A DNA stretch of 64,000 nt from Inia geoffrensis. Its lineage: Eukaryota; Chordata; Mammalia; Artiodactyla; Iniidae. The stretch covers positions 72,772,784-72,836,783 of the forward strand of contig CM070910.1 in NCBI GenBank assembly GCA_036417435.1, read 5' to 3'. Below, one piece after another: positions 1 to 13,157 of this stretch (the stretch's first letter is position 1; each line of letters begins with the position of its first letter). The notes under the pieces are model-generated. The model saw nothing but the letters and a program-made list of their open reading frames with translations. It had not been told where the DNA came from and searched no databases. The position numbers were made by a program, and so were the translations under genes.

Positions 1-807
1 AGCACAGCAACACTAATTCGTGCCCTCATACGTACGCTATCCCTTAAGCGTTGTCATACGCTAAACTGTACCCTAATCCCTCCCCATTCCCTAACCCTAA
101 CCCAAACCCGAATCCTAACCCTGACCCTCACCCGAAGCCTTACCCTCACCCGTGCCCTAATCTTAACCAGGACACTAACACTAACTCTTGCCCTCACACG
201 AATGGTAACACTTAAGCACTGTCGTACCCTAAACTGTACCCTAATAACTCCCCATTCCCTAACCCTAAACCTATCACGAATGCTAACCCTGACCCTCACC
301 CGAAGACTTACCATCACCGGTGCACTAACCTTAACCAGGACACCAACACTAACTCGTGCCCTCACACGTACGCTAACCGTAAACCGCAGCTGTACCCTAA
401 CCTGTATCCTAATCCCTCTCCATTCCCTAACACTTACACTAACCTGAAACCTAACCCTGACACTCACCCTAAACTTTACCCTCACCCGTGTCCTAATTTT
501 AACCAGTACATCAACACTAACCTATGCCCTCTTACGTAGGCTAACCCTAAACCATTGCCGTACCCTAACCTGTACCCTAATCAATCCCCATTCCCTAACC
601 ATAACCCTAACCCAAACCCTTAACGTGACCTTCGTCCGAAGCCTTACCCTCACCCGTGCTCTAATCGTAACCAGTACACTGACACTAACTAGTTACCTCA
701 CACGTATGCTAACCCTTAAGCGTCATCGTACCATAAACTGTACCCTAATCCCTCCCCATTCCCTAACCCTAACCCTAACACGAATCCTAACCATGACCCT
801 CACCCGA
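1..807 (-). repeat. Duplicated block, mates at 3,667-4,473 and 14,090-14,813
   Basis: The window opens in AGCACAGCAACACTAATTCG, which recurs at 3,667 and 14,090 with the following monomers in the same order. The offset to the nearer copy is 3,666 bp. The match ends at the 17-bp deletion site. The left end of the block lies outside the window. Confidence 0.8.
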
Positions 808-878
808 AGCCCTAATCTTAATCAGGACGCTAACACTAACTCTTGCCCTCACATGAACGGTAACCGTTAAGCACTGTC
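728..878 (-). repeat. Shortened 151-bp monomer with a 17-bp deletion
   Basis: Landmarks at 728 and 879 are 151 bp apart instead of 168. Comparison with the duplicate copy near 4,393 to 4,560 shows that the run TTACCCTCACCCGTGCC between CGAAGCC and CTAATC is missing near 806. It is one of few indels here that are not a multiple of six, so it breaks both the hexamer register and the long open frames. Confidence 0.8.
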
Positions 879-3800
879 GTACCCTAAACTGTACCCTAAT
901 CCCTCCCCATTCCCTAACCCTAACCGTAACCCAAACCCTGAACGTGACCCTTTTCCGAGGCCTTACCCTCACCGGTGCCCTTGTCTTAACCACTACACTA
1001 ACACTAACTCGTGCCCTCACATTTATGCGAACCCTTAAGCGTTGTCGTACCCTAGCCTGTACCCTAATCCCTCCCTATTCCCTAACCCTAACCCGAATCC
1101 TAACCCTGACCCTCACCTGAAGCCTTACCCTCACCCGTGCCCTAATCTTAAACAGAAAACTAACACTAACCCTTGCCCTCACACGTACGCTAACCCTAAA
1201 CCGCAGCTGTACCCTAACCTGTACCCTAATCCCTCTCCGTTCCCTAACCCTAACCCTAACCTGAAACCTAACCCTGACACTCAACCTAAACTTTACCCTC
1301 AACCGTGGCCTAATTTTAACCAGTATATCAACACTAACCCAAGCCCTCTTACGTACGCTAACCCTAAACCATTGCCGTACTCTAAACTGTACCCTAATCA
1401 ATCCCCATTCCCTAACCATAACCCTAACCCAAGCCCTTAACGTGAGCCTCTTCCAAGGCTTTACCCTCACCCGTGCCCTAATCGTAACAGGTACACTAAC
1501 ACTAACTAGTGACCTCAGACGTACACTAACCCTTAAGCATCATCGTACCCTAAACTGAACCCTAATCCCTCCCCATTCCCTAACCCTAACCCTAACCCGA
1601 ATCATAAACCTGACACTCACCCGAAACCTTACCCTCACCCGTGCCCTAAACTTAACCAGCACAGCAACACTAAACTGTGCCCTCACAAGTACGCTAACAC
1701 TTTAGCGTTGTCGTACCCTAAACTGTACCCTGATCCCTCCCCATTCCCTAACCCTAAAACTAACCCGAATCCTAACCCTGACCCTCACCTGAAGCCTTAC
1801 CCTCACCCGTGCCCTAATCTTAACCAGGACACTAACACTAACTCTTGCCCTCACACGAACGGTAACACTTAAGCACTGTCGTACCCTAAACTGTACCCTA
1901 ATCCCTCCCCATTCCCTAACCCTAACCCTAACACGAATCCTAACCCTGACCCTCACCCGAAGCCTTACAGTCACCCGTGCCCTAGTCTTATCCAGGACAC
2001 CAACACTAACTCGTGCCCTCACACGTACGTTAACCCTTTAGAGTTTTCATACCCAAAATTGTACCCTAATCCCTCCCATTGCCTAACCCTAACCCTTTCC
2101 CCATCCTTAAACCTGACTCTCTTCCGAAGCCCTACCCTAACCCATGCCCTAATCTTAACCAGTACACAAACACTAACTCGTTCCCTCAAATGTACGCTAA
2201 CCCTTAAGCGTTGTTGTACCCTATCCTGTACCCTAATCCCTCCCCATTCCCTAACCCTAACCCAAACCCTGAACGTGACCCTTTTCCGAGGCCTTACACT
2301 CACCGGTGCCCTTGTCTTAACCAGTACACCAACACTAACTAGTGCCCTCACAATTATGCGAAAGCTTAATCGTTGTCGTACCCTAGCCTGTACCCTAATC
2401 CCTCTCCATTCCCTAACCCTAACCCTATCCCGAAACCTAACCCTGACCCTCACCCGAAGATTTACCCTCACCCATGCCCTAATCTTAACCAGGACACGAA
2501 CACTAACTCGTGCCCTCACACGTACGCTAACCCTAAACCGCAGCTGTACCCTAACCTGTACCCTAATCCCTCTCCATTCCCTAACCCTAACCCTAACCTG
2601 AAACTTAACCCTGACACTCACACTAAACTTTACCCTCACCCGTGTCCTAATTTTAACAAGTAAATCAACACTAACCCATGCCCTCTTACGTAGGCTAACC
2701 CTAAACCATTGCCGTACCCTAACCTGTACCCTAATCAATCCCCATTCCCTAACCATAACCCTAACCCAAACCCTTAACGTGACCCTCTTCTGAAGCCTTA
2801 CGCTCACCCGTGCCCTAATCGTAACCGTTAAACAAACACTAACTTGTGACCTCACACGTACGCTAACCCTTAAGCGTCATCTTACCGTAAACTGTACCCT
2901 AAACCCTCACCATTCCCTAACCCTAACCCTAACACGAATCCTAACCCTGACCCTCACCCGAAGCCTTACCCTCATCCGTGACCTAATCTAAACCAGGACA
3001 CCAACACTAACTTGTGCCCTCACAAGTATGCTAATCCTTAAGCGTTGTAATACCCTACATTGTAAACTAATCCCTCCCCATTCCCTAACACTAACCCGAA
3101 CACTAAACCTAACCCTGACCCACACCCGAAGCCTTACACTCACCCGTGCCCTAATCTTAACCAGGACACCAACACTAACTCGTGCCCTTACACGTACGCT
3201 AACCCTAAACCGCAGCTGTACCCTCACCTATACCCTAAACCCTCTCCATTCCCTAACCCTAACCCTAACCTGAAACCTAACCCTGACACTCACCCTAAAC
3301 TTTACCCTCAAACGTGTCCTAATTTTAACCAGTACATCAACACTAACCCATGCCCTCTTACGTAGGCTAACCCTAAACCATTGCCGTACGCTAACCTGTA
3401 CCCTAATCAATCCCCATTCCCTATCCGTAACCCTAACCCAAACCCTTAACGTGACCGTCTTCCGAGGCCTTACACTCACCCGTGCCCTAATCGTAACCAG
3501 TACACTAACACTAACTAGTGACCTCACACGTACGCTAACCCTGAAGTGTCATCGTACCCTAAACTGTACCCTAATCCCTCCCCATTCCCTAACCCTAACC
3601 CTAACACGAATCGTAAACCTGAACCTCACCCGAACCCATACCCTCACCCGTGCCCTAATCTAAACCAGCACAGCAACACTAATTCGTGCCCTCACACGTA
3701 CGCTAACACTTAAGTGTTGTCATACCCTAAACTGTACCCTAATCCCTCCCCATTCCCTAACCCTAACCCTAACACGAATGCTAACCCTGACCCTCACCCG

Positions 3801-3888
3801 AAGCCTTACCCTCACCCGTGCCCTAATCTTAACCAGGACACTAACACTAACTCTTGCCCTCACACGAACGGTAACACTTAAGCACTGT

Positions 3889-4056
3889 CGTACCCTAAAC
3901 TGTACCCTAATCCCTCCCCATTCCCTAACCCTAAACCTAACACGAATGCTAACCCTGACCCTCACCCGAAGACTTACCATCACCCGTGCACTAACCTTAA
4001 CCAGGACACCAACACTAACTCGTGCCCTCACACGTACGCTAACCCTAACTCGCAGC
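3889..4056 (-). repeat. Representative 168-bp monomer
   Basis: One complete monomer, from CGTACCCTAAACTG to the next equivalent TGTACCCTAACC at 4,057. Conserved parts in order are: CCCTCCCCATTCCC about 20 bp in, three to four near-perfect CTAACC copies, CTGACCCTCACC, a TTACC-CTCACC-CGTG block, TTAACCAGGACACC, and CACACGTACGCTAACC near the end. Twenty-eight hexamers of equal length fill it without remainder. 168 bp is close to the DNA length held by a chromatosome, which is common for satellite monomers. Confidence 0.93.
3905..3925 (-). other. Putative G-quadruplex motif, one example of a per-monomer element
   Basis: Read on the minus strand, this 21-bp stretch has four G tracts (3, 4, 3 and 3 G) separated by loops AAT, A and ATTA, which meets the usual G3+N1-7 rule. 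Two or three further GGG tracts lie just beyond it. The same plus-strand string CCCTCCCCATTCCC appears in most monomers of both domains; the monomer type with CTAATCAATCCCC loses the second tract. Folding is inferred from sequence only. Confidence 0.75.
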
Positions 4057-4623
4057 TGTACCCTAACCTGTATCCTAATCCCTCTCCATTCCCTAACACT
4101 TACCCTAACCTGAAACCTAACCCTGACACTCACCCTAAACTTTACCCTCACCCGTGTCCTAATTTTAACCAGTACATCAACACTAACCCATGCCCTCTTA
4201 CGTAGGCTAACCCTAAACCATTGCCGTACCCTAACCTGTACCCTAATCAATCCCCATTCCCTAACCATAACCCTAACCCAAACCCTTAACGTGACCTTCG
4301 TCCGAGGCCTTACCCTCACCCGTGCTCTAATCGTAACCAGTACACTAACACTAACTAGTTACCTCACACGTACGCTAACCCTTAAGCGTCATCGTATCAT
4401 AAACTGTACCCTAATCCCTCCTCATTCTCTAACCCTAACCCTAACACGAATCCTAACCATGACCCTCAGCCGAAGCCTTACCCTCACCCGTGCCCTAATC
4501 TTAACCAGGACACCAACACTAACTCGTGCCCTCATACGTACGCTAACCCTAAAATGTTTTCATACCCTAAATTGTACCCTAATCCCTCCCCATTCCCTAA
4601 CCCTAACCCTAACCCGAATCCTA

Positions 4624-5540
4624 ACCCTGAGCCTCACCCTAAGCCGTACCCTCACCCGTGACCTAATCTTAACCAATACACCATCACTAAACCGTGCCCT
4701 CACACGTACGCTAACTCTAAACCGCAGCCGTACCCTAACCTGTACCCTAATCCCTCTCCATTCCCTAACCCTAACCCTAACCCAAACCCTAACCCTGGCA
4801 CTCACCCGAAGATTTACCCTCACCCGTGTCCTAATTTTAAATAGTCCATCAACACTAACCCATGACTTCCAACGTAGGCTAACACTAAACCGTTGCCGGG
4901 CCCTATCCTGTTCCCTAATCCTTCCCATTGCCTAACCCTAACCCTAACCCCATCCCTAAACCTGACCCTCTTCCGAGGCCCTACCCTAACCCATGCCCTA
5001 ACCTTAACCAGTACACAAACACTAACTCATACCCTCAAACGTACGCTAACCATTAAGCGTTGTCATACCCTATCCTCTACCCGAATCCCTCCCCATTCCC
5101 TAACCCTAACCCTAACCCAAACCCTGAACGTGACCCTTTTCCCAGGCCTTACACTCACCGGTGCCCTTGTCTTAACCAGTACACCAACACTAACTCGTGC
5201 CCTCACCATTATGCGAACCCTTAAGCTTTGTCATACCCTAGCCTGTACCCTAATCCCTCTCCATTCCCTAACCCTAAATCTAACCCGAATCCTAAACCTG
5301 ACCCTCACCCGAACCCTTACCCTCACCCGTGACCTAATCTTAACCAGCACACCAACACTAAATTGTGGCCTCATACATACGCTAACCCTTAACCGTTGTC
5401 GTACCCTAAACTGTACCCTAATCCCTCCCCATTCCCTAACCCTAACCCTAACCCGAATCCTAACCCTGACCCTCAGCTGAAGCCTTACCCTCACCCGTGC
5501 CGTAATCTTAACCAGGACACTAACACTAACTCTTGCCCTC
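4624..5540 (-). repeat. Duplicated block, mate at 11,185-12,101
   Basis: Shares the unusual strings CTATCCTCTACCCGAATC (5,070 and 11,631), CCATTGCCTAACCC and CACCATTATGCGAACCC in the same order with an offset of 6,561 bp. Includes the monomer type with CTTCCGAGGCCCTACCC. Confidence 0.82.
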
Positions 5541-6382
5541 ACATGAACAGTAACCCTTATTCACTGTCGTACCCTAAACTATACACTAATCCCTCCCCAT
5601 TCCCTAACCCTAACCCTAACACGAATGCTAACCCTGACCCTCACCCGAAGACTTACCCTCACCCGTGCCCTAATCTTAACCAGGACACCAACACTAACTC
5701 ATGCCCTCACACGTACGCTAACACTTAAGTGTTATCATACCTTAAATTGTATCCTAATCCCTCGCCATTCCCTAACCCTAACCCTAACCCGAATCCTAAA
5801 CCTGAGCCTCACCCAAAGCCGTACCCTCACCCGTGACCTAATCTTAACCAATACACCATCACTAAACCATGCCCTCACACGTACGCTAACCCTAAACCGC
5901 AGCCGTACCCTAACCTGTACCCTAATCCCTCTCCATTCCCTAACCTTAACCCGAACCCTAACCCTTAAAGTGACCTTCGTCCGAGGCCTTACCCTCACCC
6001 GTGCCCTAACCGTAACCAGTACACTAACACTAACTAGTGACCTCACACGTACGCTAACCCTTAAGCATCATCGTACCGTAAACTGTACCCTAATCCCTCC
6101 CCATTCCCTAACCTTAACCCTAACCCGAATCGTAAACCTGACCCTCACCCGAACCCTTATCCTCACCCGTGCTCTAATTTTAACGAGCCCACCAACACTA
6201 ATTTGTGGCCTCACACGTACGCTAACACTTAAGCGTTGTCGTACCCTAAACTGTACCCTAATCCCTCCCCATTCCCTAACCCTAACCCTAACCCGAATCC
6301 TAACCCTGACCCTCACCCGAAGCATTACCCTCACCCGTGCCCTAATCTTAACCAGGACTCCAACACTAACTCTTGCCCTCAC

Positions 6383-7960
6383 ACGAACGGTAACCCTTAA
6401 TCACTGTCGTACCCTAACCTGTACCCTAATCCCTCCCCATTCCCTAACCCTAACCCTAACACGAATGCTAACCCTGACCCTCACCCGAAGACTTACCATC
6501 ATCCGTGCACTAATCTTCACCAGGACACCAACACTAACTTGTGCCCTCACACGTACGCTAACCCTAAACCGCAGCTGTACCCTAACCTGTATCCTAATCC
6601 CTCTCCATTCCCTAACACTTACCCTAACCTGAAACCTAACCCTGAAACTCACCCTAAACTTTACCCTCACCCATGTCCTAATTTTAACCAGTACATCAAC
6701 ACTAACCCATGCCCTCTTACGTAGGCTAACCCTAAAGCATTGCCGTACCCTAAACTGTATCCTAATCAATCTCCATTCCCTAACCATAACCCTAACCCAA
6801 ACCCTTAACGTGACCTTCGTCCGAGGCCTTACCCTCACCCGTGCTCTAATCGTAACCAGTACACTAACACTAACTAGGGACCTCACATGTACGCAAACGC
6901 TTAAGCGTCATCTTACCATAAACAGTACCCTAATCCCTCCCCATTCCCTAACCATAACCCTAACACGAATCCTAACCCTGACCCTCACCCGAAGCCTTAC
7001 CCTCACCCCTGCCCTAATCTTAACCAGGACACCAACACTAACTCGTGCCCTCACACGTACGCTAACACTTAAGCGTTTTCATACCCTAAATTGTACCCTA
7101 ATCCCTCCCCATTCCCTAACCCTAACCCTAACCCGAATCCTAACCCTGACCCTCACCTGAAGCCTTACCCTCACCCGTGCTCTAATCTTAACCAGGACAC
7201 TAACACTAACTCTTGCCCTCAAACGAACGGTAACCCTTAATCACTGTCGTACCCTAAACTGTACACTAATCCCTCCCCATTCCCTAACCCTAACCCTAAC
7301 ACGAATCGTAACCCTGACCCTCACCCGAAGCCTTACCCTCACCTGTGCCCTAATCTTAACCAGGACACTAACACTAACTCTTGCCCTCACACGAACGGTA
7401 ACACTTGAGCACTGTCGTACCCTAAACTGTACGTAATCCCTCACCATTCCCTAACCCTAACCCTAACACGAATGCTAACCCTGACCCTCACCCGAAGCCT
7501 TACCCTCACCGGTGCCCTAATCTTAACCAGGACACCAACACTAACACGTGCCCTCACACGTACGCTAACCCTTAAGTGTTATCATACCCTAAACTGTATC
7601 CTAATCCCTCGCCATTCCCTAAGCCTAACCCTAACCCGAATCCAAAACCTGAACCTCACCCTAAGCCGTACACTCACCCTTGACCTAATCTTAACCAATA
7701 CACCATCACTAAACCATGCCCTCACACGTACGCTAACCGTAAACCGCAGCCGTACCCTAAACTGTACCCTAATCCTTCTCCATTCCCTAACCCTAACCCG
7801 AACCCTAACCCTTAACGTGACATTCGTCCGAGGCCTTACTCTCAACCGTGCCCTAACCGTAACCAGTACACTAACACTAACTAGTGACCTCACACGTACG
7901 CTAACCCTTAAGCGTCATCGTACCCTAAACTGTACCCTAATCCCTCCCCATTCCTAACCC
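6383..7960 (-). repeat. Duplicated block of about 1.6 kb, mate at 9,411-10,989
   Basis: Shared rare variants include AACTAGGGACCTCACATG (6,872 and 9,900), ACTGTACGTAATCCCTCACC (near 7,427 and 10,456) and AAGTGTTATCATACCC. The offset is 3,028-3,029 bp, about 18 monomers, with a 1-bp insertion gained in the right copy (CGAAGCCCTTACCC near 10,360). Confidence 0.83.
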
Positions 7961-8119
7961 TAACCCTAACCCGAATCGTAAACCTGACCCTCACCCGAAA
8001 CCTTATCCTCACCCGTGCTTTAATCTTAACCAGCACACCAACACTAATTTGTGGTCTCACATGTACGCTAACCCTTAATCGTTGTCGTACCCTAAACTGT
8101 ACCCTAATCCCTCCCCATT

Positions 8120-8440
8120 CCCTAACGCTAACCCTAACACGAATCCTAACCCTGACCCTCACCCGAAGCTTTACCCTCACCCGTTCCCTAATCTTAACCA
8201 GGACACCAACACTAACTCATGCCCTCACATGTACGCTAACCCTTAAACCTTGTCATACCCTAAATTGTACCCTAATCTCTCCCCATTCCCTAACCCTAAC
8301 CCTAACCCTAACCCGAATCCTAACCCTGAGCCTCACCCTAAGCCTTACCCTCACCCATGACCTAATCTTAACCAATACACCATCACTAAACCGTGCCATC
8401 ACAGGTAGGCTAACCCTAAACCGCAGCCGTACCCTAACCT
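8120..8440 (-). repeat. Duplicated block, mate at 10,982-11,302
   Basis: Begins at CCCTAACGCTAACCC and contains a five-C-tract perfect telomere run in both copies; offset 2,862 bp (17 monomers plus one hexamer). Nested with the 3,028-bp and 6,561-bp duplications, so this part of the array has been copied more than once. Confidence 0.78.
8288..8314 (-). repeat. Perfect CCCTAA run (4 repeats plus CCC)
   Basis: Four exact CCCTAA copies followed by CCC and then a G. With five C tracts this is among the longest perfect telomere stretches in the window and can form a canonical telomeric G-quadruplex on the minus strand. Confidence 0.95.
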
Positions 8441-9410
8441 ATACCCTAATCCCTCCCCATTCCCTAACCCTCACTCTAACCTAAAACCTGAACCTGACCC
8501 TTTTCCGAGGCCTTACCCTCACCGGTGCCCTTGTCTTAACCAGTACACCAACACTAACTCGTGCCCTCACAATTATGCGAACCCTTCAGCGTTGTCGTAC
8601 CCTGGCCTGTCCCCTAATCCCTCTCCATTCCCTAACCCTAACCCTAACCCGACTCCTAACCCTGACCCTCACCTGAAGCCTTACCCTCACCTGTGCCCTA
8701 ATCTTTACAAGGACACCAACACTAACTCGTGCCCTCACACGTACGCTAAGGCTAAACCGCAGCTGTACCCTAACCTGTACCCTAATCCCTCTCAATTCCT
8801 TAACCCTAACCCTAACCTGAAAACTAAACCTGACACTCACCCTAAACTTTACCATCACCCGTGTCCTAATTTTAAACAGTACATCAACACTAACCCATGC
8901 CCTCTTACGTAGGCTAAACCTAAACCATTGCCATACCCTAAACTGTACTCTAATCAATCCCCATTCCCTAACCATAACCCTAACCCAAACCCTTAACGTG
9001 ACCCTCTTCCGAGGCCTTACCCTCATCCGTGCACTAATCGTAACCGGTACACTAACACTAACTACTGACCTCACACGTTCGCTAAACCTTAAGCGTCATC
9101 GTACCCTAAACTGTACCCTAATCCCTCCCCATTCCCTAACCCTAAATCTAACCCGAATCCTAAACCTGACCCTCACCCGAACCCTTAACCTCACCCGTGC
9201 GCTAATCTTAACCAGCACACCAACACTAAATTGTGGCCTCACACCTACGCTAACCCTTAACCGTTGTCGTACCCTAAACTGTACCCTAATCCCTCCCCAT
9301 TCCCTAACCCTAACCCTAACCCGAATCCTAACCCTGACCCTCACCTGAAGCCTTACCCTCACCCGTGCCCTAATCTTAACCAGGACACTAACACTAACAC
9401 TTGCCCTCAC

Positions 9411-10989
9411 ATGAACGGTAACCCTTAATCACTGTCGTACCCTAAACTATACACTAATCCCTCCTCATTCCCTAACCCTAACCCTAACACGAATGCTAAC
9501 CCTGACCCTCACCTGAAGACTTACCATCACCCGTGCACTAATCTTCACCAGGACACCAACACTAACTTGTGCCCTCACACGTACGGTAACCCTAAACCGC
9601 AGCTGTACCCTAACCTGTATCCTAATCCCTCTCCATTCCCTAACCCTTACCCTAACCTGAAACCTAACCCTGAAACTCACCCTAAACTTTACCCTCACCC
9701 ATGTCCTAATTTTAACCAGTACATCAACACTAACCCATGCCCTCTAACGTAGGCTAACCCTAAAGCATTGCCGTACCCTAAACTGTATCCTAATCAATCT
9801 CCATTCCCTAACCATAACCCTAACCCAAACCCTTAACGTGACCTTCGTCCGAGACCTTACCCTCACCCGTGCCCTAATCGTAACCAGTACACTAACACTA
9901 ACTAGGGACCTCACATGTACGCTAACGCTTAAGCATCATCGTACCATAAACTGTAACCTAATCCCTCCCCATTCCCTAACCATAACCCTAACACGAATCC
10001 TAACCCTGACCCTCACCCGAAGCCTTACCCTCACCCCTGCCCTAATCTTAACCAGGACACCAACACTAACTCGTGCCCTCACACGTACGCTAACACTTAA
10101 GCGTTTTCATACCCTAAATTGTACCCTAATCCCTCCCCATTCCCTAACCCTAACCCTAACCCAAATCCTAACCCTGACCCTCACCTGAAGCCTTACCCTC
10201 ACCCGTGCTCTAATCTTAACCAGGACACTAACACTATCTCTTGCCCTCACACGAACGGCAACCCTTAATCACTGTCGTACCCTAAACTGTACACTAATCC
10301 CTCCCCATTCCCTAACCCTAACCCTAACACGAATCGTAACCCTGACCCTCACCCGAAGCCCTTACCCTCACCCGTGCCCTAATCTTAACCAGGACACTAA
10401 CACTAACTCTTGCCCTCACACGAACGGTAACACTTGAGCACTGTCGTACCCTAAACTGTACGTAATCCCTCACCATTCCCTAACCCTAACCCTAACACGA
10501 ATGCTAACCCTGACGCTCACCTGAAGCCTTACCCTCACCGGTGCCCTAATCTTAACCAGGACACCAACACTAACACGTGCCCTCACACGTACGCTAACCC
10601 TTAAGTGTTATCATACCCTAAACTGTATCCTAAACCCTCGCCATTCCCTAACCCTAACCCTAACCCGAATCCAAAACCTGAGCCTCACCCTAAGCCGTAC
10701 CCTCACCCATGACCTAATCTTAACCAATACACCATCACTAAACCATGACCTCACACGTACGCTAACCGTAAACCGCAGCCGTACCCTAAACTGTACCCTA
10801 ATCCTAATCCATTCCCTAACCCTAACCCGAACCCTAACACTTAACGTGACCTTCGTCCGAGGCCTTACTCTCAACCGTGCCCTAACCGTAACCAGTACAA
10901 TAACACTAACTAGTGACATCACACGTACGCTAACCCTTAAGCATCATCGTACCCTAAACTGTACCCTAATCCCTCCCCATTCCCTAACG
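9411..10989 (-). repeat. Second copy of the 3,028-bp-offset duplication
   Basis: Collinear with 6,383-7,960. The single extra C near 10,360 shifts the hexamer phase of everything downstream by one base relative to the first copy. Confidence 0.83.
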
Positions 10990-11149
10990 CTAACCCTAAC
11001 ACGAATCCTAACCCTGACCCTCACCCGAAGCTTTACCCTCACCCGTTCCCTAATCTTAACCAGGACACCAACACTAACTCATGCCCTCACACGTACGCTA
11101 ACCCTTAAACCTTGTCATACCCTAAATTGTACCCTAATCTCTCCCCATT

Positions 11150-11176
11150 CCCTAACCCTAACCCTAACCCTAACCC
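11150..11176 (-). repeat. Perfect CCCTAA run (4 repeats plus CCC)
   Basis: Same composition and context as the run at 8,288, since both lie in copies of the 2,862-bp-offset duplication. Confidence 0.95.
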
Positions 11177-11184
11177 GAATCCTA

Positions 11185-12101
11185 ACCCTGAGCCTCACCC
11201 TAAGCCTTACCCTCACCCGTGACTTAATCTTAACAAATACACCATCACTAAACTGTGCCCTCACACGTACGCTAACCCCAAACCGCAGCCGTACCCTAAC
11301 CTGTACCCTAATCCCTCTCCACTCCCTAACCCTAACAATAACCCGAACCCTAACCCTGACACTCACCCGAAGATTTACACTCAACCGTGTCCTAATTTTA
11401 AACAGTCCATCAACACTAACCCATGACCTCCAACGTAGGCTGACACCAAACCCTTGCCGTGCCCTATCCTGTTCCCTGATTCCTCCGATTGCCTAACCCT
11501 AACACTAAACCCATCCCTAAACCTGACCCTCTTCCGAGGCCCTACCCTAACCCATGCCCTAAACTTAACCAGTACACAAACACTAACTCATGCCCTCAAA
11601 CGTACGCTAACCATTAAGCATTGTCATACCCTATCCTCTACCCGAATCTCTCCCCATTCCCTAACCCTAACCCTAACCCAAACCCTGAACATGACCCTTT
11701 TCCCAGGCCTTATCCTCACCGGTGCCCTTGTCTTAACCAGTACACCAACACTAACTCGTGCCCTCACCATTATGCGAACCCTTAAGCTTTGTCGTACCCT
11801 ATCCTGTACCCTAATCCCTCTCCATTCCCTAACCCTAAACCTAACCCGAATCCTAAACCTGAACCTCACCCGAACCCTTACCCTCACCCGTGCCCTAATC
11901 TTAACCAGCACACCAACACTAATTTGTGGTCTCACATGTACGCTAACCCTTAACCGTTGTCGTACCCTAAACTGTACCCTAATCCCTCCCCATTCCCTAA
12001 CCCTAACCCTAACCCGAATCCTAACCCTGACCCTCTCCTGAAGCCTTACACTCACCCGTGTCCTCATCTTAACCAGGACACTAACACTAACACTTGCCCT
12101 C
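11185..12101 (-). repeat. Second copy of the 6,561-bp-offset duplication
   Basis: Collinear with 4,624-5,540 and diverged by substitutions only, for example CCGATTGCC for CCCATTGCC near 11,486. Confidence 0.82.
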
Positions 12102-13157
12102 ACACGAACGGTAATCCTTAATCACTGTCGTACCCTAAACTGTACATTAATCCCTCCCCATTCCCTAACCCTAACCCTAACACGAATCCTAACCCTGACC
12201 CTCACCCGAAGCCTTACCCTCACCCGTGCCCTAACTTTAACCAGCACAATAACACTAACGCTTGCCCTCACATGAATGGTAACACTTAAGCACTGTCGTA
12301 CCCTAAACTGTACCCTAATCCCTCCCCATTCCCTAACCCTAACCCTAACCCGAATCGTAAACCTGACCCTCACCCGAACCCTTACCCTCACTCGTGCCCT
12401 AACCTTAACCAGGACACCAACACTAACTCGTGCCCTCACACGTATGCTAACCATTAAGCGTTATCATAACCTAAATTGTATCCTAATCCCTCCTCATTCC
12501 CTAACCCTAACCCTAACCCGAATCCTAACCCTGAGCCTCACCCTAAGCTGTACCCTCACCCGTTACCTAATCTTAACCAATACACCATCACTAAACCATG
12601 CAGTCACACGTACGCTAACCCTAAATCACAGCCGTACCCTAACCTGTACCCTAATCCCTCTCCATTCCCTAACCCTATCCCTAACCCGAACCCTAACCCT
12701 GACATTCACCCGAAGATTTACCCTCACCCGTGTCCTAATTTTAAACAGTAAATCAACACTAACCCATGACCTCCAACGTAGGCTAACACTAAACCGTTGC
12801 CGTGCCATACCCTATTCCCTAATCCCTCCCATTGCCTAACCCTAAACCTAACCCGATCCCTAAACCTGAACCTCTTCCGTGGCCCTAACCTAACCCATGC
12901 CCTATTCTTAACCAGTACACAAAAACTATCTCGTGCCCTCAAAAGTACGCTAACCCTTAAGCATTGTCGTACCCTATCCTGTACCCTAATCCCTCCCCAT
13001 ACCCTAACCCTAACCCTAACCCAAACCCTGAACGTGACACTTTTCCGAGGCCTTACCCTCACCGGTGCAATTGTCTTATCCAGTACACCAACACTAACTC
13101 GTGCCCTCACAATTATGCGAACCCTTAAGCGTTGTCATACCCTAAATTGTACCCTAA

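Larger units (their letters stand above)
2735..4390 (-). repeat. Duplicated block of about 1.66 kb, mate at 13,158-14,813
   Basis: Rare variants such as AACCGTTAAACAAACAC (2,824 and 13,247) and CCAGCACAGCAACAC (near 3,665 and 14,088) keep the same spacing in both copies, offset 10,423 bp. That spans about ten monomers in identical order, so it is a true segmental duplication and not chance similarity of monomers. Confidence 0.85.

Noticed and set aside
8288..8314. Functional telomere or interstitial telomere from a chromosome fusion
   Set aside because: Perfect runs reach only about 27 bp and no block of opposite orientation exists, so there is neither a telomere tract nor a head-to-head fusion point.
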